Shown in pieces: positions 38,401 to 46,927 of a stretch of DNA of 64,000 nucleotides. The stretch comes from Desulfobacteraceae bacterium. GTDB taxonomy: Bacteria; Desulfobacterota; Desulfobacteria; Desulfobacterales; UBA5852. The notes under the pieces were generated by a model that saw only the letters and a program-made list of their open reading frames with translations, did not search any database and was not told the origin of the DNA. Position numbers and translations under genes: made by a program. Numbering within the stretch: position 1 is the stretch's first letter; every line of letters begins with the position of its first letter. The DNA lies in the NCBI GenBank assembly GCA_014237395.1, contig JABZFP010000006.1, forward strand, positions 29,835 to 93,834, read 5' to 3'.

Positions 38401-39054
38401 ATAGAGCTCGGCTTTGCGGGCCTGACGCTTCAGGCTGGCCATCTGGCGTTTGATTTCACCGACGATGTCCATGACCCGATACAGATTCTGGCGGGTGGCT
38501 TCGATTTTGCGCGCCGTCTCGATGCGGCGCTGCTTGAAGCGTGTCACACCGGCGGCCTCTTCGATAAAGTGGCGGCGCTCGTCCGGGCCGGCATCGGTAA
38601 TCGCGCCGATGTTACCCTGCTGAATTACGGCAAACGATTTCGCGCCTAGTCCACTGCCCAGGAAAAGGTTGTGGATGTCTTTGAGCCGGCAGGGGCGCTT
38701 GTTGAGAAAATAGCCGCTCTCGCCGGAGCGATACAGGCGCCGTGTGATCATGATTTCGGCATAGTCGCGCAGTTCGGCGGGAACGCTGCCGTTGTCGTTG
38801 ACCAGGGTGAGGGCCACTTCCGCCATATTGAGGGGGGGCTTGCCGCTGGCGCCGGCAAAGATGATGTCTTCCATGGATTTGCCGCGCAGGGTTTTGACGC
38901 TCTGTTCGCCCATGACCCAGCGCAGGGCGTCGATGATGTTGCTTTTGCCGCAGCCATTGGGCCCGACCACGGCGGAAATACCGGGGGGGAAATGAATGGC
39001 GGCTTTATCAAGAAAGGATTTGAATCCCAAAATTTCGAGTTTTTTGAGTTTCAT
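35476..39054 (-). CDS. smc: Chromosome segregation protein SMC
   Basis: A 1192-residue SMC ATPase. MKLKKLEILGFKSFLDK starts the head; VVGPNGCGKSNIIDALRWVMGEQS is Walker A (about residues 32-39). Long coiled coils (about 170-500 and 680-1020) flank the hinge (VEAALGESLQYVLVDE ... GRSGFVPVNAF). The C-terminal head has the signature LLSGGEKALSAIAFIF and Walker B FCLLDEIDAPLD. It forms condensin with ScpAB. ATG 39054 has TAGGAGAAA 9 nt before; an upstream ATG adds 25 unlikely residues. Confidence 0.97.
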   Translation of the reverse strand: MKLKKLEILGFKSFLDKAAIHFPPGISAVVGPNGCGKSNIIDALRWVMGEQSVKTLRGKSMEDIIFAGASGKPPLNMAEVALTLVNDNGSVPAELRDYAEIMITRRLYRSGESGYFLNKRPCRLKDIHNLFLGSGLGAKSFAVIQQGNIGAITDAGPDERRHFIEEAAGVTRFKQRRIETARKIEATRQNLYRVMDIVGEIKRQMASLKRQARKAELYKTYQERTRTFDIFIGLHYYDQYSAELTESTTRLQELKDADLNHVSEIKKLDAAVEDIKLQRWQKNQEIAEQKSRKHELQRTLDKTENELQHTRGEIKRLDEEISALQSACDDLEAKNARMVAEIGESENQRQELEQAIQTVRQEIEQERSASRDVAERMNTLKTALETHRSRLTDLVGQEARYRNIHQAAQNNRESLQRRLKKTDEEAALAARTLSNARGAETRSQAHLVEKQEALRVLERQIGDVRQQLETKSRKLSEQIKLGQTLDLDRNKLRSRYTTLKKMEDNFEWYRDGVRAIMQHIPPEERAQQGIRGLIADVITPDPGYEVAVEAALGESLQYVLVDEQQHAHQAIAYLQEASSGRSGFVPVNAFRPMAKTADELPPPESCLLNHVRVSDAYQPIAEALFRHVAVADDLASATARFNRNGVFQTIVTRKGEVVTCQGAFVGGGGDASAGILAQKQEIRELASQIQDLDGRITGARQIQDALESEVRTLETDLQVLLTEKHQTVQDEIDAQKKCYRAAEDLKAAQRHHEIVQLEQDRLQGEESEIGQEIERYHEVLNETAGEIEQTQHQVAATSTELASVTRQMETFQQKEMDIRLRLTALQAKMENNTNSLRRLKEFQTDGAQRFENLNREIQSKRERSANAARQILKFEEELARTYRELEQLTQVLDSNESLYQTIDRQLQESDETIARIQTHREQNNEKLRLLEVDVSQRQMKREHIASRLNERYHGDIEMFRTELKSKLDEDFSATMEEAESELERCRQKLAQINDVNMGAITEYEQYKTRHDFLCEQQDDLNQAVEDLQTVIRKINTVTQERFLATLEQVNEKLGEVFPKLFEGGTAQLVLANPNDPLESGVEFMVHPPGKKVTRMSLLSGGEKALSAIAFIFSIFLIKPTAFCLLDEIDAPLDEANVFRFNELLKIIGAKSQIIMITHNKKSMEFADTLFGITMEKKGISKVVSVNLEREAA

Positions 39055-39728
39055 CGAACGGGTTTCTCCTATAGTGCACCGCTTTTTCCTGCGGCAGGGT
39101 ATTTTCAGACCGGGTTGCGGGGGAAACAAGGCGTCGGGACCGCGCGGGAAGAGCGACTGAACTGGTAAATCCGACAGGCAATCGACGTTTCACGACCTTT
39201 GCGTAACCCGGCCTTGTGCCCAATTCCTTATGGCATCGATCTTGAGCACAAACCATCATGCTTCAAAGGCGTTGCTGCGATGGTGCCCGACAAGGGCAGG
39301 AAACCCGCCCGGCAGCCATCCTTATCGACCCTGCCATATCTATCAGAAGTCGGTTCCCATGTAAAGAAAAAACACTATAGAGGGTAGAATATGACAAAAT
39401 GCGACACAATATCTGGTATTTGTTGGGAGTGGTTTGCGGGAGGCCGTACAAAAGCTGCGCCGGTGGCTCGGCCCCATGTATCGAACCGAATTTCAGGCTG
39501 GGGTATTTATTAGGATTTGTCACAAACCCCAGGAATTTCACCTGGGGGATTATCTTGAGGGCGGTTTTAACCTCTGCGTTGGCGGCGCGGCAGGGGTGAT
39601 CTTTGTCAATGGGGGTTTATTCCGGCTCGCTAAGGACCACCGCATAGGACGAGAAAATAGACTGGTCCACTTGGTGGCGCACCATTGCATCCAGCAGGTT
39701 CAGCGTGGCGGATATGTTGCTGCGGCAG
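39055..39728. other. 674-bp region without a convincing gene
   Basis: This gap between smc and the PilZ gene must hold the smc promoter and the PilZ transcript end. Short open frames exist on both strands, but none has a ribosome site or recognisable protein. The one structured segment is the hairpin pair at 39498-39547, described separately. The segment 39340-39420 is AT-rich. Confidence 0.5.
39498..39547. other. Two mutually exclusive hairpins sharing one arm
   Basis: CCCCAG at 39527-39532 can pair with CTGGGG at 39498-39503 or, as CCCCAGG (39527-39533), with CCTGGGG at 39541-39547. AATTTCA also occurs twice, at 39490-39496 and 39534-39540. On the minus strand the second hairpin is followed by TTTGT, so it may be a weak terminator about 180 nt after the PilZ gene. 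Confidence 0.35.
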
Positions 39729-40115
39729 CTATTCTTTTATAACGCAAGCCTCGTCACTGCAGGCGTCTGTTTGGTCTTTGATAAAATCGGATAGAGACTT
39801 CTGGGCGGAATCATCCTTCCAGCCTACCCAGTAAAACTCGCAGCCCAGGTCATACATGTCGTCGAGGCGTCGTTTCTTGCACCAGACGGCCTTGGCCATG
39901 GCGATGATGGGCATTTCCAAATCGGGTGACTCGATTTCAAGGGCCAACATGGCGTCGGCGGGCACCTCGTTCTTGGCGGTGAAGCACACCCCGCCGCCGC
40001 TCACATTGATGGCCAGGCTGCTCAAGGGGCTGTTCTGCTCCACATGTTTTTCGAGCATGCGGTACTTGAGTTGCCAGTTCTGGTCGATCCGGGGAAATTT
40101 TCTCTTTTTCAGCAT
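39729..40115 (-). CDS. PilZ domain protein (probable c-di-GMP receptor)
   Basis: A 128-residue single-domain PilZ protein. Cyclic-di-GMP-binding motifs: KKRKFPRID (Arg-rich RxxxR-like, here RKFPR, residues 5-9) and AINVSGGGVCF ([D/N]xSxxG, about residues 36-43). A beta-barrel tail follows (AKAVWCKKRRLDDMYDLGCEFYWVG). The C-terminus is a polar helix. AAGGTCGGAAG precedes the ATG. It probably binds c-di-GMP and modulates a partner; none is evident next to it. Confidence 0.85.
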   Translation of the reverse strand: MLKKRKFPRIDQNWQLKYRMLEKHVEQNSPLSSLAINVSGGGVCFTAKNEVPADAMLALEIESPDLEMPIIAMAKAVWCKKRRLDDMYDLGCEFYWVGWKDDSAQKSLSDFIKDQTDACSDEACVIKE

Positions 40116-40297
40116 GGCTTCCGACCTTTCGACAAAATGGTGAGATCAAGCTGCTAACGTTCTTGGCCGTTTTGTATTGCGGTCAACCGCAACGATGAAA
40201 AAAATTCAAACTCGATCGGGTGAGACACACAGCGGCAGCCGTTGCAGCTGTTCGCGGTATTCTCACCATCGTCACCGTGTTTCAGCGCAGCAACGCA

Positions 40298-41434
40298 TTA
40301 GCGGGTCGCTTCCGGCGACGTTTGGTCCCGGTAGTGCAGATCCACCCAGTCCCGATAGCTGCCGGCCATGACGCGCCGCCACCAGGTCTCGTTTTCCAGA
40401 TACCAGGCGAGGGTCTGCTGCAACCCGTCCTCGAAGGTGATTTCCGGCCGGTAGCCCAGGGCTTGCATGGCCTTTTGGGCGTTGATGGCATAGCGCCGGT
40501 CGTGGCCGGGACGATCGGTGACGTGGGTGATGAGCTCGGCGCAGGATCGGCCTTCAGTCGGGGGCGCCTGGGGGAAGCGTTCGCCTAAGGCCGGTGTGTG
40601 CCGGAAGACGTCATCCATGAGGCCGCAAAGCAGGGTCACGATTTCCATGTTGGGCCGCTCGTTGTTGCCCCCGATGTTGTAGGTCTCGCCCGCGTTGCCG
40701 TGGCGGATAACCCGGTCGATGCCCCGGCAGTGATCCTCCACGTGCAGCCAGTCGCGTACCTGCTGGCCATCGCCATAGACCGGCAGCGGCTTGCCGGCCA
40801 GCATGTTCACGATCAGCAGCGGGATCAGCTTTTCCGGAAAATGGTAGGGACCGTAGTTGTTGGAGCAGTTGCTGGTGGTGGTGTTCAAGCCGTAGGTGTG
40901 GTGATAGGCCCGCACCAGGTGGTCCGAAGCGGCCTTGCTGGCCGCGTAGGGCGAGTTGGGGGCATAAGGGGTGGTTTCCTCGAAGGGCGGATCCTCCGGC
41001 CCAAGCGTACCGTAGACCTCGTCCGTGGACACGTGGTGAAAACGATGAACGGCGCGGTTGTCCCGGTCCAGCCAGACCGCCTTGGCGGCTTTGAGCAGGG
41101 TGTGGGTGCCCAGCACGTTGGCGTCGATGAAGGCGTCGGGTCCGTGGATGGAGCGGTCCACGTGGGATTCGGCCGCAAAGTGGACGATGGTGTCCACCGC
41201 AGCATCACGCAGTGCTTGCGCTATCGTATCGAAATCTCGGATGTCGCCGTGAACGAAGCGGAAGTGGGGCTGTTCCCGAAGGGATGCCAGGTTTTCGATG
41301 TTGCCGGCGTAGGTCAGGGCGTCCAGTACCGTCACCCGGTGGGCGGGGTAGCGCTGTATCCAGTAGTGGACGAAATTGGCGCCGATAAAGCCGGCCCCGC
41401 CCGTCACCAGGAGGGATTGGGGCTGGTGGGTCAT
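40298..41434 (-). CDS. rfbB: dTDP-glucose 4,6-dehydratase
   Basis: A 378-residue extended SDR, second step of dTDP-L-rhamnose synthesis. LLVTGGAGFIGANFVHYW (NAD+ binding, about residues 8-25), HFAAESHVDRSIHGP, STDEVYGTL (catalytic Thr-Asp-Glu) and YAASKAASDHLVRAYHHTYG (YxxxK) match. The tail ETWWRRVMAGSYRDWV is typical. ATG 41434 follows AAAGGAGG and overlaps the rfbD stop by 4 bp. Last gene of the rfbA-C-D-B block. Confidence 0.95.
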   Translation of the reverse strand: MTHQPQSLLVTGGAGFIGANFVHYWIQRYPAHRVTVLDALTYAGNIENLASLREQPHFRFVHGDIRDFDTIAQALRDAAVDTIVHFAAESHVDRSIHGPDAFIDANVLGTHTLLKAAKAVWLDRDNRAVHRFHHVSTDEVYGTLGPEDPPFEETTPYAPNSPYAASKAASDHLVRAYHHTYGLNTTTSNCSNNYGPYHFPEKLIPLLIVNMLAGKPLPVYGDGQQVRDWLHVEDHCRGIDRVIRHGNAGETYNIGGNNERPNMEIVTLLCGLMDDVFRHTPALGERFPQAPPTEGRSCAELITHVTDRPGHDRRYAINAQKAMQALGYRPEITFEDGLQQTLAWYLENETWWRRVMAGSYRDWVDLHYRDQTSPEATR

Positions 41435-42321
41435 GCCGCCTCCTTTGCGAGACGTTCGAGCATGTCCTCGAGGCCGGTTTGCCAGGCTTTGGTATGGGGG
41501 CCGAAGTAGGCCTCGATCTTGCGGCAATCCAAGGCCGAATTCGCCGGTCGTCGGGCCCGCGTGGGGTAGTCGGCGGTGGTAATGGGGTGAACGGTCACCG
41601 GGCGGTCAAGAATTCCTTTTTGGCGTCCGGTGCGCACGATCGCCTCGGCAAAGGCGTGCCAACAGGTGATCGGGCTGCCGCAAAAATGGTAGGTCCCCCA
41701 GCTGGTAGTCGCCTGATTCACAATTTGGCGATAGAGATCGAGGATGAGGGCGGCAATGTGCCCGGCGTAGGTCGGGCCGCCGCGCTGGTCCGCAACGACC
41801 CTGAGGGCATCCTGTTCCCGGGCCAGCCGCAGCATGGTCTTGACGAAGTTGTTGCCGTGGACCCCGAAAACCCAGCTCACCCGTATGATCAGGTGGTGGT
41901 GAAGACGTTGACGGACAGCTTCCTCCCCCTCCCATTTGCTGTGGCCGTAGACCCCTATGGGCGCCACCAGGTCGGTTTCCAAATAAGGCCGGGGACTTGT
42001 GCCGTCGAAGACGTAGTCGGTGGAAAGGTGGACCAAAGGGATGCCGGTTTCTCCGGCGGCCTGGGCCAGGTTGCCGGCGCCGTCCCGGTTGACCCGGAAG
42101 GCAAGTGCGGGCTCGTCTTCGGCCTTGTCGACAGCGGTGTAGGCCGCTGCATTGACAATCATGGCGGGCTGGGTTTCCTGGACGACCTGCAGGACCGCCT
42201 CGGTGTCGGTGATGTCCAGCCCGCTGCGATTCAGGGCCACGATGGGTTGGTCGTCCTGAAGGGCAAGACGTTGGATTTCACGGCCGACTTGTCCGTCGGC
42301 ACCTGTTAGAAGAAGGGTCAT
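41431..42321 (-). CDS. rfbD: dTDP-4-dehydrorhamnose reductase
   Basis: A 296-residue NAD(P)H-dependent reductase, last step of dTDP-L-rhamnose synthesis. Motifs: LLLTGADGQVGREIQRLAL (Rossmann), VNAAAYTAVDKAEDEPALAF, LSTDYVFDG, YGHSKWEGEEAV (catalytic Tyr-Lys) and RVSWVFGVHGNNFVKTMLRLA. ATG 42321 lies 27 bp after the rfbC stop; its own stop overlaps the rfbB start. Confidence 0.95.
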   Translation of the reverse strand: MTLLLTGADGQVGREIQRLALQDDQPIVALNRSGLDITDTEAVLQVVQETQPAMIVNAAAYTAVDKAEDEPALAFRVNRDGAGNLAQAAGETGIPLVHLSTDYVFDGTSPRPYLETDLVAPIGVYGHSKWEGEEAVRQRLHHHLIIRVSWVFGVHGNNFVKTMLRLAREQDALRVVADQRGGPTYAGHIAALILDLYRQIVNQATTSWGTYHFCGSPITCWHAFAEAIVRTGRQKGILDRPVTVHPITTADYPTRARRPANSALDCRKIEAYFGPHTKAWQTGLEDMLERLAKEAA

Positions 42322-42348
42322 GAAAGTGGTTTCTTCCCAAATAGCGGG

Positions 42349-42897
42349 TCACGCAAAAAGAACCGCGGGGTCCATTTCAGAGAGTCCCTTGGCCTCGCGG
42401 TCCTTGTCGGACAGCAGGGGCTCGGTGACGGGCCATTCAATGCCAATATCCGGATCGTCGTAGCGGATGGTGTGTTCACTGGCCGGCGTGTAGTAGGCCG
42501 AACACTTGTAGGCAAACAGGGCGGATTCGCTCGTGACGCAAAAGCCGTGGGCAAAACCGGGGGGCAGCCACAGTTGCTTTTTATTGTCGCCGGACAACGT
42601 GACCCCGTGCCATTTTCCGAACGTCGGGGATGAGCGCCGGATATCCACCGCCACATCGAACACCTCGCCCTCGAGCACGTAGACAAGCTTGCCCTGCGGG
42701 GCGGGGTTCTGGAAGTGAAGCCCGCGCAAAACGCCGTGCCCGGAGCGGGACAGGTTGTCCTGGAGAAGGTCCGCCGTGATGCCAGCGGCGCGGTAGCGTT
42801 CCCGGGAATAGGTTTCCAGGAAAAAGCCCCGGGCATCGCCGAACACCCTGGGCTCGATAAGTTTCACGCCGTCAAGGGGGGTTGCCGTGACCTTCAA
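42349..42897 (-). CDS. rfbC: dTDP-4-dehydrorhamnose 3,5-epimerase
   Basis: A 182-residue cupin epimerase. [32 protein letters not shown] (catalytic His), [18 protein letters not shown] and [15 protein letters not shown] are characteristic. The start is most likely TTG 42897, which overlaps the rfbA stop as TTGA, has AAGGAAA 5 nt before it and gives the usual MKVTATPL N-terminus. An ATG at 42918 would overlap rfbA by 25 bp. Confidence 0.94.
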   Translation of the reverse strand: MKVTATPLDGVKLIEPRVFGDARGFFLETYSRERYRAAGITADLLQDNLSRSGHGVLRGLHFQNPAPQGKLVYVLEGEVFDVAVDIRRSSPTFGKWHGVTLSGDNKKQLWLPPGFAHGFCVTSESALFAYKCSAYYTPASEHTIRYDDPDIGIEWPVTEPLLSDKDREAKGLSEMDPAVLFA

Positions 42898-43781
42898 GGG
42901 ATTTCCTTCATGCGGCACAGGGCCTGGAGATAGCGGCCGTAGCCGTTTTTGGCCAACGGTTCGGCCAGCGCGGCCAGTTCGTCGACCGTGATGTAGCCCA
43001 TGCGAAAGGCGATTTCTTCAGGGCAGCAGATCTTGAGGCCCTGGCGGTCTTCGATCACCTTCACGAAAATGGCAGCGTCAAGGAGAGCCTCGTGGGTGCC
43101 GGTATCCAGCCAGGCCGTGCCCCGGCTGAGGAGTTCGACCGAGAGCTGCCCCCTTGCGAGATAGGCTTTGTTGACGTCGGTGATTTCAAGCTCGCCCCGG
43201 GCCGATGGGGTGATGCCCTTGGCGATGGAGACCACCGTATTGTCGTAGAAATAGAGACCCGTTACGGCATAGTTGGACCGGGGCGCGGCCGGTTTTTCTT
43301 CGATATCCACCACGTTGCGGTTCTCATCGAAGCTGACCACGCCGTAGCGCTCGGGGTCTTTCACATAGTAGCCGAATACCGTGGCGCCCTCGCTCTGCCG
43401 GTTGATGTTCTGGAGCTTTGTCGAGAGCCCTTCTGCGTAGAAGATATTGTCCCCCAGGATGAGCGCTACCGGACTATCGCCGATAAATTCTTCGCCGATC
43501 AAGAACGCCTGGGCCAGCCCTTCCGGCCGGGGTTGGGCCGCGTAGTCGAGGGTGATGCCCCACTGGGAGCCGTCCCCCAAAAGATTGCGGAACAGCTCCA
43601 GATCCTGGGGCGTGGTGATCACGAGGATTTCTCGGATGCCGGCCAGCATCAGGGTGGAAAGGGGGTAGTAGATCATCGGCTTGTCGGAAACCGGCATGAG
43701 CTGCTTACTGACGGACTTGGTCAGCGGGTGCAGCCGGGTGCCCGATCCGCCGGCCAGGATGATGCCTTTGCGTGGGGTCAT
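42894..43781 (-). CDS. rfbA: Glucose-1-phosphate thymidylyltransferase
   Basis: A 295-residue nucleotidyltransferase making dTDP-glucose from glucose-1-phosphate and dTTP, first step of dTDP-rhamnose synthesis. [26 protein letters not shown] is the dTTP-binding signature (residues 6-31). [12 protein letters not shown] and [11 protein letters not shown] follow, with [15 protein letters not shown] near the C-terminus. It follows the ABC transporter ATPase gene by 12 bp, so the rhamnose genes and the importer may share a transcript. Confidence 0.95.
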   Translation of the reverse strand: MTPRKGIILAGGSGTRLHPLTKSVSKQLMPVSDKPMIYYPLSTLMLAGIREILVITTPQDLELFRNLLGDGSQWGITLDYAAQPRPEGLAQAFLIGEEFIGDSPVALILGDNIFYAEGLSTKLQNINRQSEGATVFGYYVKDPERYGVVSFDENRNVVDIEEKPAAPRSNYAVTGLYFYDNTVVSIAKGITPSARGELEITDVNKAYLARGQLSVELLSRGTAWLDTGTHEALLDAAIFVKVIEDRQGLKICCPEEIAFRMGYITVDELAALAEPLAKNGYGRYLQALCRMKEIP

Positions 43782-43793
43782 TTCCGGTAGCCT

Positions 43794-44525
43794 TTAGAGG
43801 ATCTGGCTCAGAAAGAGTTTGGTGCGGTCGTGGGTGGGGTTCTTGAAAAAGTGCTCGGGCGTGCCCACTTCCACGATGGCGCCTTCGTCCATGAAAATGA
43901 CCCGGTCGGCCACCTCGCGGGCAAACCCCATCTCGTGGGTGACCACCACCATGGTCATGCCCTCCTGGGCCAGGGTTTTCATGACGTCCAGGACCTCGCC
44001 GATCATTTCGGGATCCAGGGCCGAGGTGGGTTCGTCGAACAGCATGACTTTGGGGTCCATGGCCAGGGCGCGTGCAATCGCCACCCGCTGCTGCTGACCG
44101 CCGGAAAGGTTGTCCGGATAGGCATTGGCCTTGTCGTGGATGCCGACCTTCTTGAGCAGGTAGTCGGCCTTTTCCAGGGCCGCCGCTGTGCTGCGTTTGC
44201 GCACTACCTTCTGGGCCAGGGTGATGTTTTCCAGCACCGTCTTGTGGGGGAAGAGGTTGAAGGACTGAAACACCATGCCGACTTCGGCCCGCACCTTGTT
44301 GATGTTGGTCTTGCGGTCCAGGATATCGATGCCGTCGATCAGGATATGGCCCGAGTCCGCGGCTTCGAGGTGGTTCAGGCAACGCAGGAAGGTGCTTTTC
44401 CCCGAACCGGAGGGACCGATCACCACGACCACTTCACCGGCCGCGATCTGGGTCGAAACCCCCACTAGGGCCTTGACCTTGTGGGGCACGAAAAACGTTT
44501 TATGGACATCGGTGACTTCGATCAC
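43794..44525 (-). CDS. Polar amino-acid ABC transporter ATP-binding protein
   Basis: A 243-residue GlnQ/HisP-type ATPase. Walker [21 protein letters not shown] (about residues 36-55), Q-loop [17 protein letters not shown], signature [16 protein letters not shown] and Walker [16 protein letters not shown], then the switch His VVTHEMGFA. It drives uptake of an amino acid with the two genes upstream. Its start overlaps the permease stop by 4 bp. Confidence 0.95.
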   Translation of the reverse strand: MIEVTDVHKTFFVPHKVKALVGVSTQIAAGEVVVVIGPSGSGKSTFLRCLNHLEAADSGHILIDGIDILDRKTNINKVRAEVGMVFQSFNLFPHKTVLENITLAQKVVRKRSTAAALEKADYLLKKVGIHDKANAYPDNLSGGQQQRVAIARALAMDPKVMLFDEPTSALDPEMIGEVLDVMKTLAQEGMTMVVVTHEMGFAREVADRVIFMDEGAIVEVGTPEHFFKNPTHDRTKLFLSQIL

Positions 44526-45535
44526 TGTATTGCCATCTTCCTTTCCATATATTGTACGACCATCGATAAGGTAAAGGTCAGCACCAGGTACAGAATGGCA
44601 CAGGTAAACCAGAATTCATACGGGGACAGGCTGATCGTGATGGCTTCGCGGGTGGCCTTGGTCAACTCGCGGATGGCGATCATGCCGAGCAGCGACGAGT
44701 CTTTGATCAGGCTGATGAACTGGCCGGCCAGGGGCGGCAGGATGCGGCGCATGGCCTGGGGCAGAATGATGTAGAACATAGCCTGGGGCCCGGTCATGCC
44801 GAGTGACCGGGCGGCCTCGGTCTGGCCGCGGTGGATGCTTTGGATCCCGGCCCGCACGATTTCGGTAACATAGGCACCCGTGAAGGTGGCCAGTGCGGCG
44901 ACACCGTAATAGAGGGCGTCGATTTCCGAAAAGCCGTAGCGCAGGAGCAACTGGTTGACCAGGGTAGCCAGGACGAAATACCAGATAAAGATCTGCACCA
45001 GCAGCGGGGAGCCGCGCACGATTTCGACATAGGTGATGGCCGACCATTTCAGGGCCGGATTCTTGGAGATGCGCGCAATGCCGCCCAGCATTCCGATCAG
45101 GATGCCGAACACGATGGCGTACATGCTCACTTTCAGCGTCAGCCACATCCCCTGCAGCAGAATGCCGGGCTGCCACTTGTGGTAGACGCCGAGAACTTTG
45201 CCGGGCGCGATGAAATCACCTTTATAGACCCAGATCTCCTCGGCCTGGGCCATCGGGTAGGATTTGCTGCCGTCATCGCTCTTGACAATGACGACGGCAT
45301 TTTTGCCTTTGCCGTTGATGGCTTCGACGACCCCCTCCATGTCGGCTTTGATATCAATGCGTTCCTGGTTGACGAAATATTTGGGAACATCAAACCAGTG
45401 CCAGGAATAATCGATCTTGGCGGTGGCATAGTAAAGCGTGCCGATGACCGCGAAGACGCCGATAAAAAAAACGCCTACCCACAAAAAATAGGCGCTACGG
45501 TAGCGCAATTCTTCTATTTTGGCCAGAAAGTCCAT
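44522..45535 (-). CDS. Amino-acid ABC transporter permease with an extra periplasmic domain
   Basis: A 337-residue HisM/GlnP-type permease. After a first span ([23 protein letters not shown], about residues 13-36) about 90 extra residues lie outside the membrane ([20 protein letters not shown] to [16 protein letters not shown]) before the standard core: [32 protein letters not shown] and the EAA loop [20 protein letters not shown]. GlnP-type proteins are usually near 220 residues. ATG 45535 follows GGGGAGG, which overlaps a less likely ATG at 45547. Confidence 0.9.
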   Translation of the reverse strand: MDFLAKIEELRYRSAYFLWVGVFFIGVFAVIGTLYYATAKIDYSWHWFDVPKYFVNQERIDIKADMEGVVEAINGKGKNAVVIVKSDDGSKSYPMAQAEEIWVYKGDFIAPGKVLGVYHKWQPGILLQGMWLTLKVSMYAIVFGILIGMLGGIARISKNPALKWSAITYVEIVRGSPLLVQIFIWYFVLATLVNQLLLRYGFSEIDALYYGVAALATFTGAYVTEIVRAGIQSIHRGQTEAARSLGMTGPQAMFYIILPQAMRRILPPLAGQFISLIKDSSLLGMIAIRELTKATREAITISLSPYEFWFTCAILYLVLTFTLSMVVQYMERKMAIQ

Positions 45536-45624
45536 TGGCCTCCCCATCTCAAGGTAACGTGTGAATGCGTTGCGGTTGATTTATCCTTTTACTCTGATAC
45601 GGATACAGTTGATCCGGGAGATAA

Positions 45625-45663
45625 GGACCGAACGGTTCAACCCGTGGGTTGACCGTTCGGTCC
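45625..45663 (-). terminator. Strong intercistronic stem-loop after the binding-protein gene
   Basis: GGACCGAACGGTCAACCC pairs with GGGTTGAACCGTTCGGTCC with a single bulged base, an 18-bp stem with a tiny loop, 30 nt after the binding-protein stop and 90 nt before the permease. No long T run follows (TTATC). It therefore fits a partial terminator or RNA-stabilising hairpin that raises binding-protein level over the permease. Confidence 0.75.
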
Positions 45664-45693
45664 GGCAGCGGTTTTTCATGTTACAACTGCACG

Positions 45694-46521
45694 CTATTGA
45701 ACTTCTTTGATCCAATCCGTGCTGGTAATCCACTTCTCGTAGATTTTGTCGTAGCGGCCGTCGTTTTTCACCTGGCGCAGGAAGTTGTTCAGCCAGTTCA
45801 TGAAATCCGGATCGCCCTTGCGGATGGCCCAGGCCAGCGGCTCATACGTAAACGGTTTGTCCAGGAAGATCATCTTGCCGGCCCCCTGCTGTGCCATGAA
45901 GGTGGCGCAGAAGGGCAGGTCGTAAATCGTAGCGTCGGCTTTGCCGCTCAACACTTCCAGGGCGGCTTCGGATTCGACCTCAAAGCTTTTGTAGGTGGCC
46001 TTGGGAATCATGCGCTTGATGGCCTGCTCGCCGGTGGTGCCCAGCTTGGAGGTGATGACGTATTTGGGGTCGTTCAGATCCTTGTAAGACTTGACCACAC
46101 CTTCATGTTTCTTGTTGAGCAGAATGGTCTGGCCGACGATGATGTAGGGGTCGGCGAAATTGATTTTCAGGTTGCGCTCCTGGGTGACGGTCATGCCGCT
46201 GATGAGAATGTCGAATTTCTTGGTGACCAGGGCCGGAATGATGCCGTCCCAGGCCGTGTTGACGGGCACGAACTTGACGCCCATGGCATCGGCCATGGCT
46301 TTGGCCATGTCGATGTCGAAACCGACGAAATTGCCGTTTTTGTCGGCCATCTCAAAGGGCAGGTAGCCGGCTTCGAAACCGACCCGCAGTTCGCCCCGTT
46401 TAAGGATGTCTTCGATGGTGGATTTCTTGGCCAGTTCGATGTCGTCGGCCATCACACAAGGAACCGCCATCGCAAAAATCGCCAATGCTGCCACAAGACC
46501 CAACCAAAACCGTTTTTTCAT
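45694..46521 (-). CDS. Polar amino-acid ABC transporter substrate-binding protein
   Basis: A 275-residue periplasmic binding protein of family 3. The signal peptide runs MKKRFWLGLVAALAIFAMAV to VMADD (cleavage near residue 25). GELRVGFEAGYLPFEM, FVGFDIDMAKAMADAMGV and WDGIIPALVTKKFDILISGMTVT are the usual ligand-site segments. Ligand is probably a polar amino acid such as glutamine or glutamate. AAGGAGGAGAGG precedes the ATG. First gene of the importer operon. Confidence 0.93.
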   Translation of the reverse strand: MKKRFWLGLVAALAIFAMAVPCVMADDIELAKKSTIEDILKRGELRVGFEAGYLPFEMADKNGNFVGFDIDMAKAMADAMGVKFVPVNTAWDGIIPALVTKKFDILISGMTVTQERNLKINFADPYIIVGQTILLNKKHEGVVKSYKDLNDPKYVITSKLGTTGEQAIKRMIPKATYKSFEVESEAALEVLSGKADATIYDLPFCATFMAQQGAGKMIFLDKPFTYEPLAWAIRKGDPDFMNWLNNFLRQVKNDGRYDKIYEKWITSTDWIKEVQ

Positions 46522-46927
46522 TCCTCTCCTCCTTGAGTTTAAAGGTTCTCACCAGCTGACGTCCCGCCGGATGGACAGAGCACGCAGCTGGAAAATGTTT
46601 TCCGCTCCCAGTGGCATTCGTCAGAGAACCATCATTGACACCGGGTGGCGACGGGGTAGAAAATCTTTTTCCCAGTTTTTCGAACACCCAACCGCGTTGA
46701 TTTTGTCTGCGGGGGGCGGCGAAATTTTCAGGGGGCATGATCCCCGATAACACTCATCTGACATATGCTATGTCTACCGTTTGGTCAAGAGGAATGGCGA
46801 AACCCGTTGAATTATCAGCAACCCTTGTGGTATATAAAAAACGCTGTTTCCAGCCTTGTTCCCTTTCCGGGGACCCGTTTGTGACCACTGCTCGCGGACG
46901 CGCCAACCGACTCAACGGGAGAGACCC
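46522..46927. other. Divergent intergenic region, importer / PPi-phosphofructokinase
   Basis: This 406-bp gap holds the leader and promoter of the leftward importer operon and the promoter of the rightward phosphofructokinase gene. A candidate for the latter is at 46807-46836. No promoter could be fixed for the importer, and no gene is evident. Confidence 0.5.
46807..46836 (+). promoter_or_regulatory. Putative promoter of the PPi-phosphofructokinase gene
   Basis: TTGAAT (46807-46812) and TATATA (46831-46836) are separated by 18 bp, a sigma-70-type arrangement about 92 nt before the start codon. A T/A-rich run follows the -10 box. Confidence 0.45.
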
